Below are positions 34,128 through 42,261 of a stretch of 64,000 bases of DNA, piece after piece (position 1 is the stretch's first letter; each line of letters starts with the position of its first letter). The DNA comes from Schaedlerella arabinosiphila. GTDB lineage: Bacteria > Bacillota > Clostridia > Lachnospirales > Lachnospiraceae. The notes beneath the pieces are model-generated. The model did not search any database. It had not been told where the DNA came from and saw nothing but the letters and a program-made list of their open reading frames with translations. The position numbers and the translations under genes are program-made. Where the stretch lies: the NCBI RefSeq assembly GCF_003885045.1, contig NZ_RHJS01000002.1, positions 6,007,302 through 6,071,301 on the forward strand. The letters are read 5' to 3'.

Positions 34128-35468
34128 ATGAAAAGAACATATATGAAAAAGAGGATCACAGGGATCGCATTATGTATTCTGCTGGCAGCAGGACTGGCAG
34201 CGTGCGGCACGCCGAAAAATGAAAGCGGAAGCAAAGCAGAGAAACAGGACGGCGGGGATAAGAGCGAAATGTCCGGATCGGACGGGGAGATCGTATTGGA
34301 ATTTCCGAGCTGGCAGGCAACAGAACCTGGTTTTCAGGAATTTTGGGAGGAAGCCACAGCGGAATTTGAAAAGCGGCATGATGGCGTGAAGATCAACCTG
34401 TATCAGGTGCCTTTTGACAGCTATGTAGATACGCTGACCACGCTGTACGCGGCAGGAACGGCACCGCAGATCACGCACATTCCCTCCCGGTATTTTGCGC
34501 AGTTTTCGGATATGGGCTGGTTTGAACCGCTGAATGAACGGCTGGAAAAAACGGAGATCTTAGACAATTGGAGCAGTCTTCAGGACGGGCTGCAGGCAGA
34601 CGGCGAATACTACGGTGTCCTGCTTCTTGGAAACGGATATTCCATGTATTACAACAAGGCCATGTTTGAGGAAGCAAAGCTGGATATCCCGACAGACATC
34701 AATTCCTTTATGGAAGCGGCAAAAGCTTTGACCAGGGATGAGGATGGAGACGGGGATCCGGAAACTTACGGATTCGGTGCCTGCCAGGTTACGGATACAA
34801 ACTTTTATAATGAAGCGACATCCTTCATCGTGGGTATGGGAGGAAAATGGTCCGAGAACCGCGACCTGGCCCCGATGACCTCAGAAGAGACCGTGGAGGC
34901 ATTGAAGCTGTATCAGTCGCTTTTCCAGAATAATTATACTCCGGTAGGGCTTTCCGTGGAGCAAAAGCGTCAGTATTTTGTAGAAGGAAAAATGGCCATG
35001 ATCTTCGACGGCCCCTGGGTTGCGTCCCTGATCGACAGTGCGGCGGAGGATGTGAAGCCGAACTTGCTTGTGGCGGCGATTCCGTTCGAAAATATACCGG
35101 GTTCAGTGAGCAACAGCCTGCATATCCCTGCGGCGATCAGTGACGAGGAGAAGGAGCTTGTATGGGATTTCATCCAGATGGTGGCAGAAGATGATTTCCA
35201 GAAATTATATATGGAAAAGGTAGGCTCCCCTTCACCGAGCAAACGGGCCATTGATGAGGAAATACTGGCAGAAAATCCATTCCTCGGACAGTTTGTGGAG
35301 GATGCAGAGAAGGCACAGGAGATCCTGCCCTCCGGTTATGAGAAGAATTACGGTGAGTTTACACAGTATATCATTGACGGCGTGATGACAATGGTTACGG
35401 AGCCATATGCGGATGTGGAGGAAACTCTGGAAGCAATGAAAACAAAGATTACGGATGAATTGAAGTGA
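34128..35468 (+). CDS. ABC transporter substrate-binding lipoprotein
   Basis: A 446-residue extracellular solute-binding protein of family 1. The lipoprotein signal ends LAAC (Cys near residue 25), then a Lys/Ser/Glu linker and the mature domain from about 45, beginning with VLEFPSWQATEPGFQEFW. It should deliver a sugar or sugar-derived compound to the two permeases that follow. GAGGAGG lies upstream of the ATG. The stop codon overlaps the next gene's start (ATG at 35468). Control by the adjacent YesM/YesN pair is likely. Confidence 0.92.
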   Translation: MKRTYMKKRITGIALCILLAAGLAACGTPKNESGSKAEKQDGGDKSEMSGSDGEIVLEFPSWQATEPGFQEFWEEATAEFEKRHDGVKINLYQVPFDSYVDTLTTLYAAGTAPQITHIPSRYFAQFSDMGWFEPLNERLEKTEILDNWSSLQDGLQADGEYYGVLLLGNGYSMYYNKAMFEEAKLDIPTDINSFMEAAKALTRDEDGDGDPETYGFGACQVTDTNFYNEATSFIVGMGGKWSENRDLAPMTSEETVEALKLYQSLFQNNYTPVGLSVEQKRQYFVEGKMAMIFDGPWVASLIDSAAEDVKPNLLVAAIPFENIPGSVSNSLHIPAAISDEEKELVWDFIQMVAEDDFQKLYMEKVGSPSPSKRAIDEEILAENPFLGQFVEDAEKAQEILPSGYEKNYGEFTQYIIDGVMTMVTEPYADVEETLEAMKTKITDELK

Positions 35469-36358
35469 TGAAAACAAAAAGTGAGAAAAGAAATCACAGG
35501 ATGGCGCTGGCGTTTGCTTTGCCCGCAGCAATATTTTCCATGCTTCTGATTATATACCCTCTATTTACGACGGTGAAGCTGAGCTTTCAGAATGTAAAAT
35601 TTATTGGAAGCCTGACAGATGACCCGGGGCTTACGCTGGAAAACTATACCAAATTATGTTCCAATACTGATTTTTGGAATGCTCTTGGCAGGTCCGTGCT
35701 GTTTACATTTCTGGCGCTGTCACTTTCCTTCCTGATCGGGCTGGGGCTTGCGCTTCTGCTGAACAAAAAATTCCGGTTCCAGAAATGTGTTCGTACACTG
35801 ATCCTGCTGGCGTGGCCGATTCCCGGTGTGATCGTTGGACTCCTTTTCACCTGGCTTTTCGATGCGAACTACGGAATTATCAATATGATCCTGAAGTCTA
35901 TGCATCTGATCGACAGAAATGTAAAGTGGATCACTATGGGCAATACGGCGAAAATCACCGTGATCACGGCAACGATCTGGAAAAGCTACCCATTTTTCAC
36001 GCTGACGCTCCTTGCAGGACTAAAGGGGATCTCATCTGATTATTATGAGGCGGCCAGTATTGACGGTGCGAATGGGTGGCAGAGATTTGTAAATATTACG
36101 CTTCCGGCGCTGAAATCGGTGATCGTAACCTCCCTTCTTTTGAATGGGCTGTGGATCTTCAGGAACTATGACCTGGTGTATACCATCACAGGCGGCGGCC
36201 CGAACCAGGCCACGGAGACATTGCCGCTGCTCTTATATAACCAGGCATTCAAGTACTACAATATGGGGTATGCGTCGGCGGTGGGAATGGTCAGCCTGCT
36301 TGTATGTTCCGTGTTTGTGATTCTGGCAATGCCGTCGCTGAAGAAACAGTTCTATTGA
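35468..36358 (+). CDS. ABC transporter permease (MalF type)
   Basis: A 296-residue permease with about six helices. The docking loop is YYEAASIDGANGWQRFVNITLPAL, and TGGGPNQATETLPLLLY is characteristic of MalF-type subunits of CUT1 importers. The start overlaps the stop of the binding-protein gene. It forms a complex with the next permease and a shared ATPase encoded elsewhere. No ATPase gene is found in this operon. Confidence 0.9.
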   Translation: MKTKSEKRNHRMALAFALPAAIFSMLLIIYPLFTTVKLSFQNVKFIGSLTDDPGLTLENYTKLCSNTDFWNALGRSVLFTFLALSLSFLIGLGLALLLNKKFRFQKCVRTLILLAWPIPGVIVGLLFTWLFDANYGIINMILKSMHLIDRNVKWITMGNTAKITVITATIWKSYPFFTLTLLAGLKGISSDYYEAASIDGANGWQRFVNITLPALKSVIVTSLLLNGLWIFRNYDLVYTITGGGPNQATETLPLLLYNQAFKYYNMGYASAVGMVSLLVCSVFVILAMPSLKKQFY

Positions 36359-36390
36359 TTCGCTGTTTTAGGGAGAACGAAGGAGGATAT

Positions 36391-37233
36391 ATGAATACAT
36401 ATCATCATAGAAGAATCCGGAGGGCCGGGACATATCTGCTGATCCTTCTGGCAGTCGTTGTGCTTGCGTTTCCGCTGTACTGGATGACGGTAACCGCATT
36501 TACGTCAAGAAGCGCCCTGCTGGATAATGTCCGGGTGCTGCCGGAGCCGGAAAATATGACTGTGGATAATTTTAAAAAGATCATAGAATCCCATCCCATC
36601 CTTACCTGGTTTGGAAATTCGGTTTTTGTAACCGCGTTTAGTACGGTTTCGGCCCTGATTGTTTCTACCATGGCGGCATACAGTATGTCGCGGTATAAAT
36701 ACAGGTCCACAAATTTTCTTGGATTTTTTCTTCTTGTGGTCCGAATGCTGCCGGAAACGCTGCTGGTTGTTCCGCTGTATATGATGTTTACCAATATGAA
36801 GCTGATCAACAATTATGCGTCACTGATCATAAGCAATATCACATTTATCATCCCTTTTTCCACCTGGATGATGAAAGGGTACTTTGACAGCATTCCGACT
36901 ACGCTGGAGGAGGCGGCCCGGATTGACGGGTGCAGCAGGCTTGGGGCGGTCAGAAAGGTGATCCTGCCGCTGGCTGCACCGGGAATTGCGGCAACTGCCA
37001 CATATTCCGCGATCTTGGGATGGAGTGAATTTCTGTTTGCGAGGACGTTCATTACACAGCCGCAGAAATGGACGGTTACGGTAGGCATCGCGTCTTTGAT
37101 GGGAGAATATACAATCATATGGGGAGAAGTGATGGCAGCGGCAGCCCTGTCCGTGCTTCCCATCGCACTGGTCTTTATCTTCCTGGAAAAATATATGGTG
37201 GCCGGGGTGACGGCAGGAGCCGTGAAAGGTTAA
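36391..37233 (+). CDS. ABC transporter permease (MalG type)
   Basis: A 280-residue permease with six predicted helices and the docking loop EEAARIDGCSRLGAVRKVILPL followed by GWSEFLFA. The ATG at 36391 lies just behind AAGGAGG; a longer frame overlaps the previous gene and has no ribosome site. The gene ends with the AGVTAGAVKG tail common in this family. A strong terminator follows, so the FAD oxidoreductase, binding protein and two permeases form a closed unit. Confidence 0.9.
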   Translation: MNTYHHRRIRRAGTYLLILLAVVVLAFPLYWMTVTAFTSRSALLDNVRVLPEPENMTVDNFKKIIESHPILTWFGNSVFVTAFSTVSALIVSTMAAYSMSRYKYRSTNFLGFFLLVVRMLPETLLVVPLYMMFTNMKLINNYASLIISNITFIIPFSTWMMKGYFDSIPTTLEEAARIDGCSRLGAVRKVILPLAAPGIAATATYSAILGWSEFLFARTFITQPQKWTVTVGIASLMGEYTIIWGEVMAAAALSVLPIALVFIFLEKYMVAGVTAGAVKG

Positions 37234-37252
37234 GTATAAAGGATAAAAACCA

Positions 37253-37302
37253 AAACAGGCAGACTTCAGCAAGCGAACTTGCTCAAGTCTGCCTGTTTCT
37301 TT
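37253..37302 (+). terminator. Strong terminator of the FAD/ABC operon
   Basis: AAACAGGCAGACTT (37253-37266) pairs with AAGTCTGCCTGTTT (37285-37298). An inner AGCAAG-CGAA-CTTGCT stem stacks within it. A T-rich tail follows. Confidence 0.92.
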
Positions 37303-37373
37303 TCCACATGTGTGTGAAGTGGCTGTGAATAGAAATCTTCCAAAAGGTTATAAAAATTTAAAATCCGGTCTGC

Positions 37374-37413
37374 TTGACCCGCCTGCGTATTTCACGTATA
37401 ATAAATTCGTGAA
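37374..37413 (+). promoter_or_regulatory. arsR promoter and palindrome
   Basis: TTGACC (37374-37379), 17 bp and TATAAT (37397-37402) form the promoter. TTCACG (37391-37396) and CGTGAA (37408-37413) are inverted arms flanking the -10 box, suggesting autorepression. The palindrome differs from the SmtB-type site at 26353. Confidence 0.75.
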
Positions 37414-37430
37414 AAGGAGAATAGGCATAT

Positions 37431-37790
37431 ATGGGTAAGATAGAAGTAGAGCACTGTGATTTTGTGCATGTTCACGAAGATATTGTGAAGGACGTCCGGG
37501 AGCATATGCCGGATGTGGAGAAGCTGCAGGAGCTGGCGGATTTCTTTAAGGTGTTTGGGGATTCCACAAGGATACGCATTCTGTGTATCCTGCTCTGCGG
37601 CGAGATGTGCGTCTGCGACCTGGCCCAGACGCTGGATATGACCCAGTCCGCCATCTCGCACCAGCTCCGTGTGCTCAAGCAGATGAAGCTGGTCACCAAC
37701 CGGAGGGAAGGGAAGACCGTGTTCTATGCGCTTGCGGACGGGCATATCAGGACGATCATCAATCAGGGTATGGAGCATATACAGGAGTAA
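37431..37790 (+). CDS. ArsR/SmtB family metal-sensing repressor
   Basis: A 119-residue winged-helix repressor. The N-terminus contains HCDFVHVHED, with Cys and His of the kind used by CadC/ZiaR-like sensors. CVCDLAQTLDMTQSAISHQLRVLKQ holds the alpha-3 Cys pair and the recognition helix. The last helix (DGHIRTIINQGMEH) has the His/Asp pattern of the alpha-5 zinc site. It should leave DNA when Zn, Cd or Pb binds and so induce the P-ATPase gene 3 bp downstream. It may also act at 26353. Confidence 0.9.
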   Translation: MGKIEVEHCDFVHVHEDIVKDVREHMPDVEKLQELADFFKVFGDSTRIRILCILLCGEMCVCDLAQTLDMTQSAISHQLRVLKQMKLVTNRREGKTVFYALADGHIRTIINQGMEHIQE

Positions 37791-37793
37791 GTG

Positions 37794-39668
37794 ATGGCAA
37801 AGGAAGTTAAGATCAGGTTCATCGAGCTTGCGGCGGGACTGGCGGTATACTTTGGCTGGCTGGCCGGGGCGCATTACGATTACTGGAATCTTGCGGTGAC
37901 GGAGGAGATGAAGCTGGCATTGGTTCTGCTGGCATATGCGGTGCTTGCGGCAGATGCCTGCTGGCAGATTCTCAAAAAGCTGAGACACCGGCAGCTCTTT
38001 GAGGAAAATTTTCTCATGCTGCTGGCTACCGGCGGCGCGCTGTATGCCGGGAGGTATGCGGAAGCCGTTGCCGCGATGCTGATTTTTCACATTGGAAAAT
38101 TGATCGAGACCATGACGTTGGATCACACCAAACGGTCGATCGCAAAGTTTATGGATATTCGTCCTTCCTTTGCAAACCGGAAACGAGGGCTGGGGGAAGA
38201 GACAGTCAGTCCGGAGGAGTTAAGAACAGGGCAGATCATCGTGATCCGTCCCGGCGAGAAGATCCCGGTGGACGCGGTGGTCATGCGGGGCAGCAGCAAT
38301 ATTGACGAGAAAGCGCTGACAGGGGAATTTCAGCCCAGAAGCGTCAGTATGGGCAGCAGGATCTACAGCGGCAGCATCAACATGGACAGCCTGATTGAGG
38401 CGCGGGTGACCCGGGTGTACGAGGAGTCCACGGCCGCAAAGATCCTGAACATGGTGGAAAGCGCCATGAAAAATAAGGGCGAGAGCCAGAGCTCCGCGGA
38501 ATGGTTTACCCGTCTTTACAGTCCCGTTGTGACTGTACTGGGGCTGCTGGTCATGTTCCTTCCGCCCATGCTGCTTCCCGGACAGGACTCGGAGACCTGG
38601 TTCTACCGGGGGCTGATCTTCCTGGTTGCGGCCTGTCCCTGCGGCCTGCTGGTATCGGTTCCGATTGCATTTCTGGGAGGGATCGGCGCGGCGTCCAGGC
38701 AGGGCGTGCTGATCAAAGGCGGCAGCTATCTGGAAGCCCTGTCCCAGACAGAAACCTTTATTTTTGACAAGACAGGGACATTGACGGAAGGAATATTCGG
38801 ATTAAAGGAGATCTGCCCGCGGGGAATTACGGCTGCCCAGCTGCTGGAGATCACAGCCTATGCGGAGGCATATTCCAGCCATCCCATTGCATTATCCCTG
38901 CGGGATGCCTACGAAAAAGGGATCGACACCTCCAGGATCGGGTACATACAGGAACGCCCGGGGCTGGGGATCGAAGCCGTCATCGACGGGATGCGGGTCT
39001 ATACCGGCAACCACAGGTTTATGGAGGCGCTGGGAATCCAGATTCAGAAAGTGAAGGGCAGCGGCACTGCGGTTCATGCCGCGGTGGGCAGGAGATATGT
39101 GGGATATGTGCTGATTTCTGACCGGGTGCGCGGGGATGTCAGCGATACCATCCGCTGGCTGCGTCAGCAGCATATGGAAGTCATGATGCTGACGGGAGAC
39201 AATGAGCATGTGGCAAATGAAGTGGCCCATGCGCTGGGAATCGAATATGTCTACGCAAACCTGCTCCCCCAGGACAAGGTGACCCAGTTGGAAGAGATCA
39301 TGAACGATCAGATGGAAACGGAAAAACTGGCATTTGTGGGAGACGGGATCAACGATGCGCCGGTGCTGGCCCGTGCGGATATCGGGATTGCCATGGGCGG
39401 GCTTGGATCGGATGCGGCCCTGGAGGCGGCGGACATCATTCTGATGGAGGACGAACCCTCCCGGATTATCAACGCCATCCGGATTTCCAGGGGAACGGTC
39501 CGCACGGTCAGGGAAAACCTGTACTTTGCCGTTTTCATCAAGGTGATCCTGCTGGCGCTTGCATTTGCCGGAGGAATCACCATGAGGGAGGCAATCATTG
39601 CCGACATGGCGGTGCTGGTGATCAACCTGCTGAACTCGTTCTGGGTTCTGAAGTATCCGGAGTGGTAA
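37794..39668 (+). CDS. Heavy-metal P1B ATPase without an HMA domain
   Basis: A 624-residue metal-transporting P-type ATPase. It has ACPCGLLVS in the transport helix, FDKTGTLTEG with the phosphorylated aspartate, SSHPIALS, and VGDGINDAPV. The N-terminus goes straight into membrane helices, with no HMA domain or His-rich tail, unlike the 901-residue ATPase at 26401. It probably exports Zn or Cd. GTG at 37791 is also a possible start, but ATG at 37794 is better placed after CAGGAG. It is in an operon with the arsR gene. Confidence 0.9.
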   Translation: MAKEVKIRFIELAAGLAVYFGWLAGAHYDYWNLAVTEEMKLALVLLAYAVLAADACWQILKKLRHRQLFEENFLMLLATGGALYAGRYAEAVAAMLIFHIGKLIETMTLDHTKRSIAKFMDIRPSFANRKRGLGEETVSPEELRTGQIIVIRPGEKIPVDAVVMRGSSNIDEKALTGEFQPRSVSMGSRIYSGSINMDSLIEARVTRVYEESTAAKILNMVESAMKNKGESQSSAEWFTRLYSPVVTVLGLLVMFLPPMLLPGQDSETWFYRGLIFLVAACPCGLLVSVPIAFLGGIGAASRQGVLIKGGSYLEALSQTETFIFDKTGTLTEGIFGLKEICPRGITAAQLLEITAYAEAYSSHPIALSLRDAYEKGIDTSRIGYIQERPGLGIEAVIDGMRVYTGNHRFMEALGIQIQKVKGSGTAVHAAVGRRYVGYVLISDRVRGDVSDTIRWLRQQHMEVMMLTGDNEHVANEVAHALGIEYVYANLLPQDKVTQLEEIMNDQMETEKLAFVGDGINDAPVLARADIGIAMGGLGSDAALEAADIILMEDEPSRIINAIRISRGTVRTVRENLYFAVFIKVILLALAFAGGITMREAIIADMAVLVINLLNSFWVLKYPEW

Positions 39669-39710
39669 TGGGAAGTATTTTATGAATAAAAAAATAAGGA
39701 GCTTGCGTGC

Positions 39711-40295
39711 ATGAGAAATAGAAAAATAAGATATCTGGTGTTGTCCGCTGCATTGATGTGTGTCCTCACAGCCTGTTCAAAAAACGGGATCAAAGAAGGG
39801 ACAGAACTGTTGGAGAAGGGCGATTTTGAGAAAGCGGCGTCCGTCTTTGAGCAGGCGGCAAAGGAGGCCGAGGCAGAGGGCGAAAGGGCGCCCGAGGCTT
39901 ACCGGGGAATGGGAATGGTCTGTTATGCCCTTGAGGACTACGAGGGCACCCGGCAGAATCTTCAAAAGGCATTGGACGAGGGCGGCCTGGAAACGCCCAT
40001 CATCTATAATCTGATCGGGGTCAGTTCCATGAAGCTGGAAGATTATGACACCGCGCTGGCTGCATTTGACAAGGGGACGGGCCTTCCGGAGAGCGGAGTC
40101 GTTTCCCGGGGGTCGAAGGAGGAAGAGACGGCAGATTACAGCGAAGTGATCCGGGAAATGAAATTCAACCGGGTAGTCTGTCTTGAGAAAAAGCTGGATT
40201 GGGAAAATGCCAAGGCAGCCATGGCGGAATACGCAAGCCTTTATCCCGACGATGCCAATGCGCAGAAAGAAGCGGAATTTCTCAGTACACGGTAA
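39711..40295 (+). CDS. TPR-repeat lipoprotein
   Basis: A 194-residue protein with a lipoprotein signal ending LTAC (Cys at residue 22). Residues about 28-125 carry two to three tetratricopeptide-like repeats (EKGDFEKAASVFEQA; ALEDYEGTRQNLQKAL; KLEDYDTALAAFDKG), and a last repeat sits near 155-180. TPR domains bind other proteins, so it is likely an extracytoplasmic scaffold. It stands 42 bp after the metal ATPase and 9 bp before the methyltransferase gene. Its partner is unknown. Confidence 0.8.
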   Translation: MRNRKIRYLVLSAALMCVLTACSKNGIKEGTELLEKGDFEKAASVFEQAAKEAEAEGERAPEAYRGMGMVCYALEDYEGTRQNLQKALDEGGLETPIIYNLIGVSSMKLEDYDTALAAFDKGTGLPESGVVSRGSKEEETADYSEVIREMKFNRVVCLEKKLDWENAKAAMAEYASLYPDDANAQKEAEFLSTR

Positions 40296-40304
40296 GGCGG
40301 TTTT

Positions 40305-40868
40305 ATGAAGAAATCATATCAGATCACGGAATTTTGCCACCGTTTCCTCCGGGATTTTATTGTGGAGAAGGACTGCTGCATAGACGCAACGGCGGGAAAC
40401 GGCAATGATACGGAGTTTTTGTGCCGCATGGCAGGGCCCGGCGGCAGGGTCTATGCATTCGACATCCAGGAGGAAGCGCTGGAGCATACCCGGCGCAGGC
40501 TAAAGCAGGCGGGGCTGCTGGAACGCGCTGTTCTGATCCGGGACGGGCACGAGCATATGGAGGAATATGTCAAAGGGCAGGTGTCTGCCATTGTCTTTAA
40601 CTTCGGCTATCTGCCGGGCGGAGACCACAGGATCGCCACCCGGCCTGAGACAAGCCTGCGTGCGGTGAGAGCGGGGCTCGGGCTGCTAAAGCCGGGAGGC
40701 GTTATGAACCTGTGCATATACAGCGGCGGAGATACCGGGTATGAAGAGCGGGACGCCCTGCTGGGATTTTTAAAGGAACTGGATACCAGGAAGTGGCTGG
40801 TAATCGTCAGCAGCTATTATAACCGAGGCAACGACCCACCGCTGCCGGTATTCGTGATCCGGCTGTAA
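40305..40868 (+). CDS. MnmM/YtqB-like tRNA methyltransferase
   Basis: A 187-residue class I SAM-dependent methyltransferase of the rRNA_methylase family (PF06962). The SAM-binding motif is DATAGNGNDTEFLC (about residues 27-40), followed by AFDIQEEAL and the FNFGYLPGGDH segment typical of YtqB. Bacillus YtqB, now MnmM, methylates the aminomethyl group of 2-thiouridine at tRNA position 34. The length and motifs fit that group. It is co-transcribed with the TPR lipoprotein and precedes hflX by 97 bp. Confidence 0.85.
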   Translation: MKKSYQITEFCHRFLRDFIVEKDCCIDATAGNGNDTEFLCRMAGPGGRVYAFDIQEEALEHTRRRLKQAGLLERAVLIRDGHEHMEEYVKGQVSAIVFNFGYLPGGDHRIATRPETSLRAVRAGLGLLKPGGVMNLCIYSGGDTGYEERDALLGFLKELDTRKWLVIVSSYYNRGNDPPLPVFVIRL

Positions 40869-40965
40869 AGCTTCAGATATTCTGTGAAGGCTGCGTAAAG
40901 ACTGGGTGAACGGTAACGTATATTCACTCTGCTTCGCAAATTGGCTGAAAAAATGGAGAACATGT

Positions 40966-42213
40966 ATGGAATTATATGATTTGAAACAGGAGGAAGAGCG
41001 GTTCATTCTGGTCGGGATTCAGTTAAACGACAGTGAGCCGGCGGAGGAATCCCTGGATGAACTGGAGGAGCTTGCAAGGACGGCAGGAGCCGCGGCTGCG
41101 GGCCGGCTGATCCAGAGCCGGGAGGCCATGCACCCCCTGACTTATATCGGAAAAGGAAAGATAGAAGAGCTGAAAGACCTGATCTGGGAGCAGGATGCAT
41201 CGGGAATCATCTGTGACGATGAGCTTTCCGCGGTGCAGCTCAACAACCTGCAGCAAGAACTGGAATGCAAGGTCATAGACCGGACGCTGCTGATACTGGA
41301 TATCTTCGCCGCCCATGCGGTTTCCGGAGAAGGGAAGATCCAGGTAGAGCTGGCCCAGCTCCGCTACCGGGCGGCACGTCTTACGGGGCTGGGGAGATCT
41401 CTTTCCCGTCTGGGCGGCGGGATCGGAACCAGGGGCCCCGGAGAGAAGAAGCTGGAGATGGACCGGCGTCTGATCCGGGAGCGGATCAGCCACTTGAAGC
41501 GGGAACTAAAGGAGGTGGAGCAGCACCGGGAGCGGATTCGCACACAGAGGAAAAAATCATGCATGAAGGTGGCGGCCCTGGTGGGCTATACCTCGGCAGG
41601 AAAGAGCAGCATAGAAAATGCGCTGACCCAGGCGGGGATTTTGGAGGACGCGATGCTCTTTTCCACACTGGATACGACGACCAGGGCTCTGGAACTGGAA
41701 GGGAAGCAGAAGATCCTTCTGACAGATACGGTGGGATTTATACGGAAGCTGCCCCACCATCTCATTGAGGCATTCAAAAGTACGCTGGAGGAGGCGCGGT
41801 ATGCGGACATCATCATCCATGTGGTGGATGTGTCCAACCCCCAGATGGATACCCAGATGCATGTGGTCTATGAAACGCTTCGCCAGCTCGGTGTGGAGGG
41901 TAAGCCGGTGGTCACGCTGTTCAACAAACAGGATCTGATCTCCGGGCATGAAAATTTCCGGGATTTCCAGGCGGATTATACGGTGGATGGGTCGGCAAAG
42001 ACCGGCCAGGGGATGGAAGAACTGAAAGCCGTTCTGCTGGAGATCATCCGCAGGGGGCAGGTCTATGTGGAACGGCTGTATCCGTTTCAGGAGGCGGGAA
42101 AAATCCAGGTGATCCGGAAGAATGGGCAGCTCTTGCAAGAAGAGTATCTTCCGGACGGGATTGCAGTAAAAGCATACGTGCCCAAAGAGATCTATCTGTC
42201 CGGAAGGATTTGA
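40966..42213 (+). CDS. hflX: GTPase HflX
   Basis: A 415-residue HflX GTPase. The N-terminal HflX domain (about 15-190) contains YIGKGKIEELK and GGIGTRGPGEKKLEMDRR. The GTPase domain has GYTSAGKSS (P-loop), DTVGFIRKLPHHL (G3), and FNKQD (G4). HflX binds the large ribosomal subunit, splits stalled ribosomes and helps in heat or antibiotic stress. GGAG 7-10 bases before the ATG selects 40966. The RND gene starts 48 bp downstream. Confidence 0.93.
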   Translation: MELYDLKQEEERFILVGIQLNDSEPAEESLDELEELARTAGAAAAGRLIQSREAMHPLTYIGKGKIEELKDLIWEQDASGIICDDELSAVQLNNLQQELECKVIDRTLLILDIFAAHAVSGEGKIQVELAQLRYRAARLTGLGRSLSRLGGGIGTRGPGEKKLEMDRRLIRERISHLKRELKEVEQHRERIRTQRKKSCMKVAALVGYTSAGKSSIENALTQAGILEDAMLFSTLDTTTRALELEGKQKILLTDTVGFIRKLPHHLIEAFKSTLEEARYADIIIHVVDVSNPQMDTQMHVVYETLRQLGVEGKPVVTLFNKQDLISGHENFRDFQADYTVDGSAKTGQGMEELKAVLLEIIRRGQVYVERLYPFQEAGKIQVIRKNGQLLQEEYLPDGIAVKAYVPKEIYLSGRI

Positions 42214-42261
42214 CTGCCGGACAGCCCATTAAAATATGAAGATTCGAGGTAAGAGAAACCT

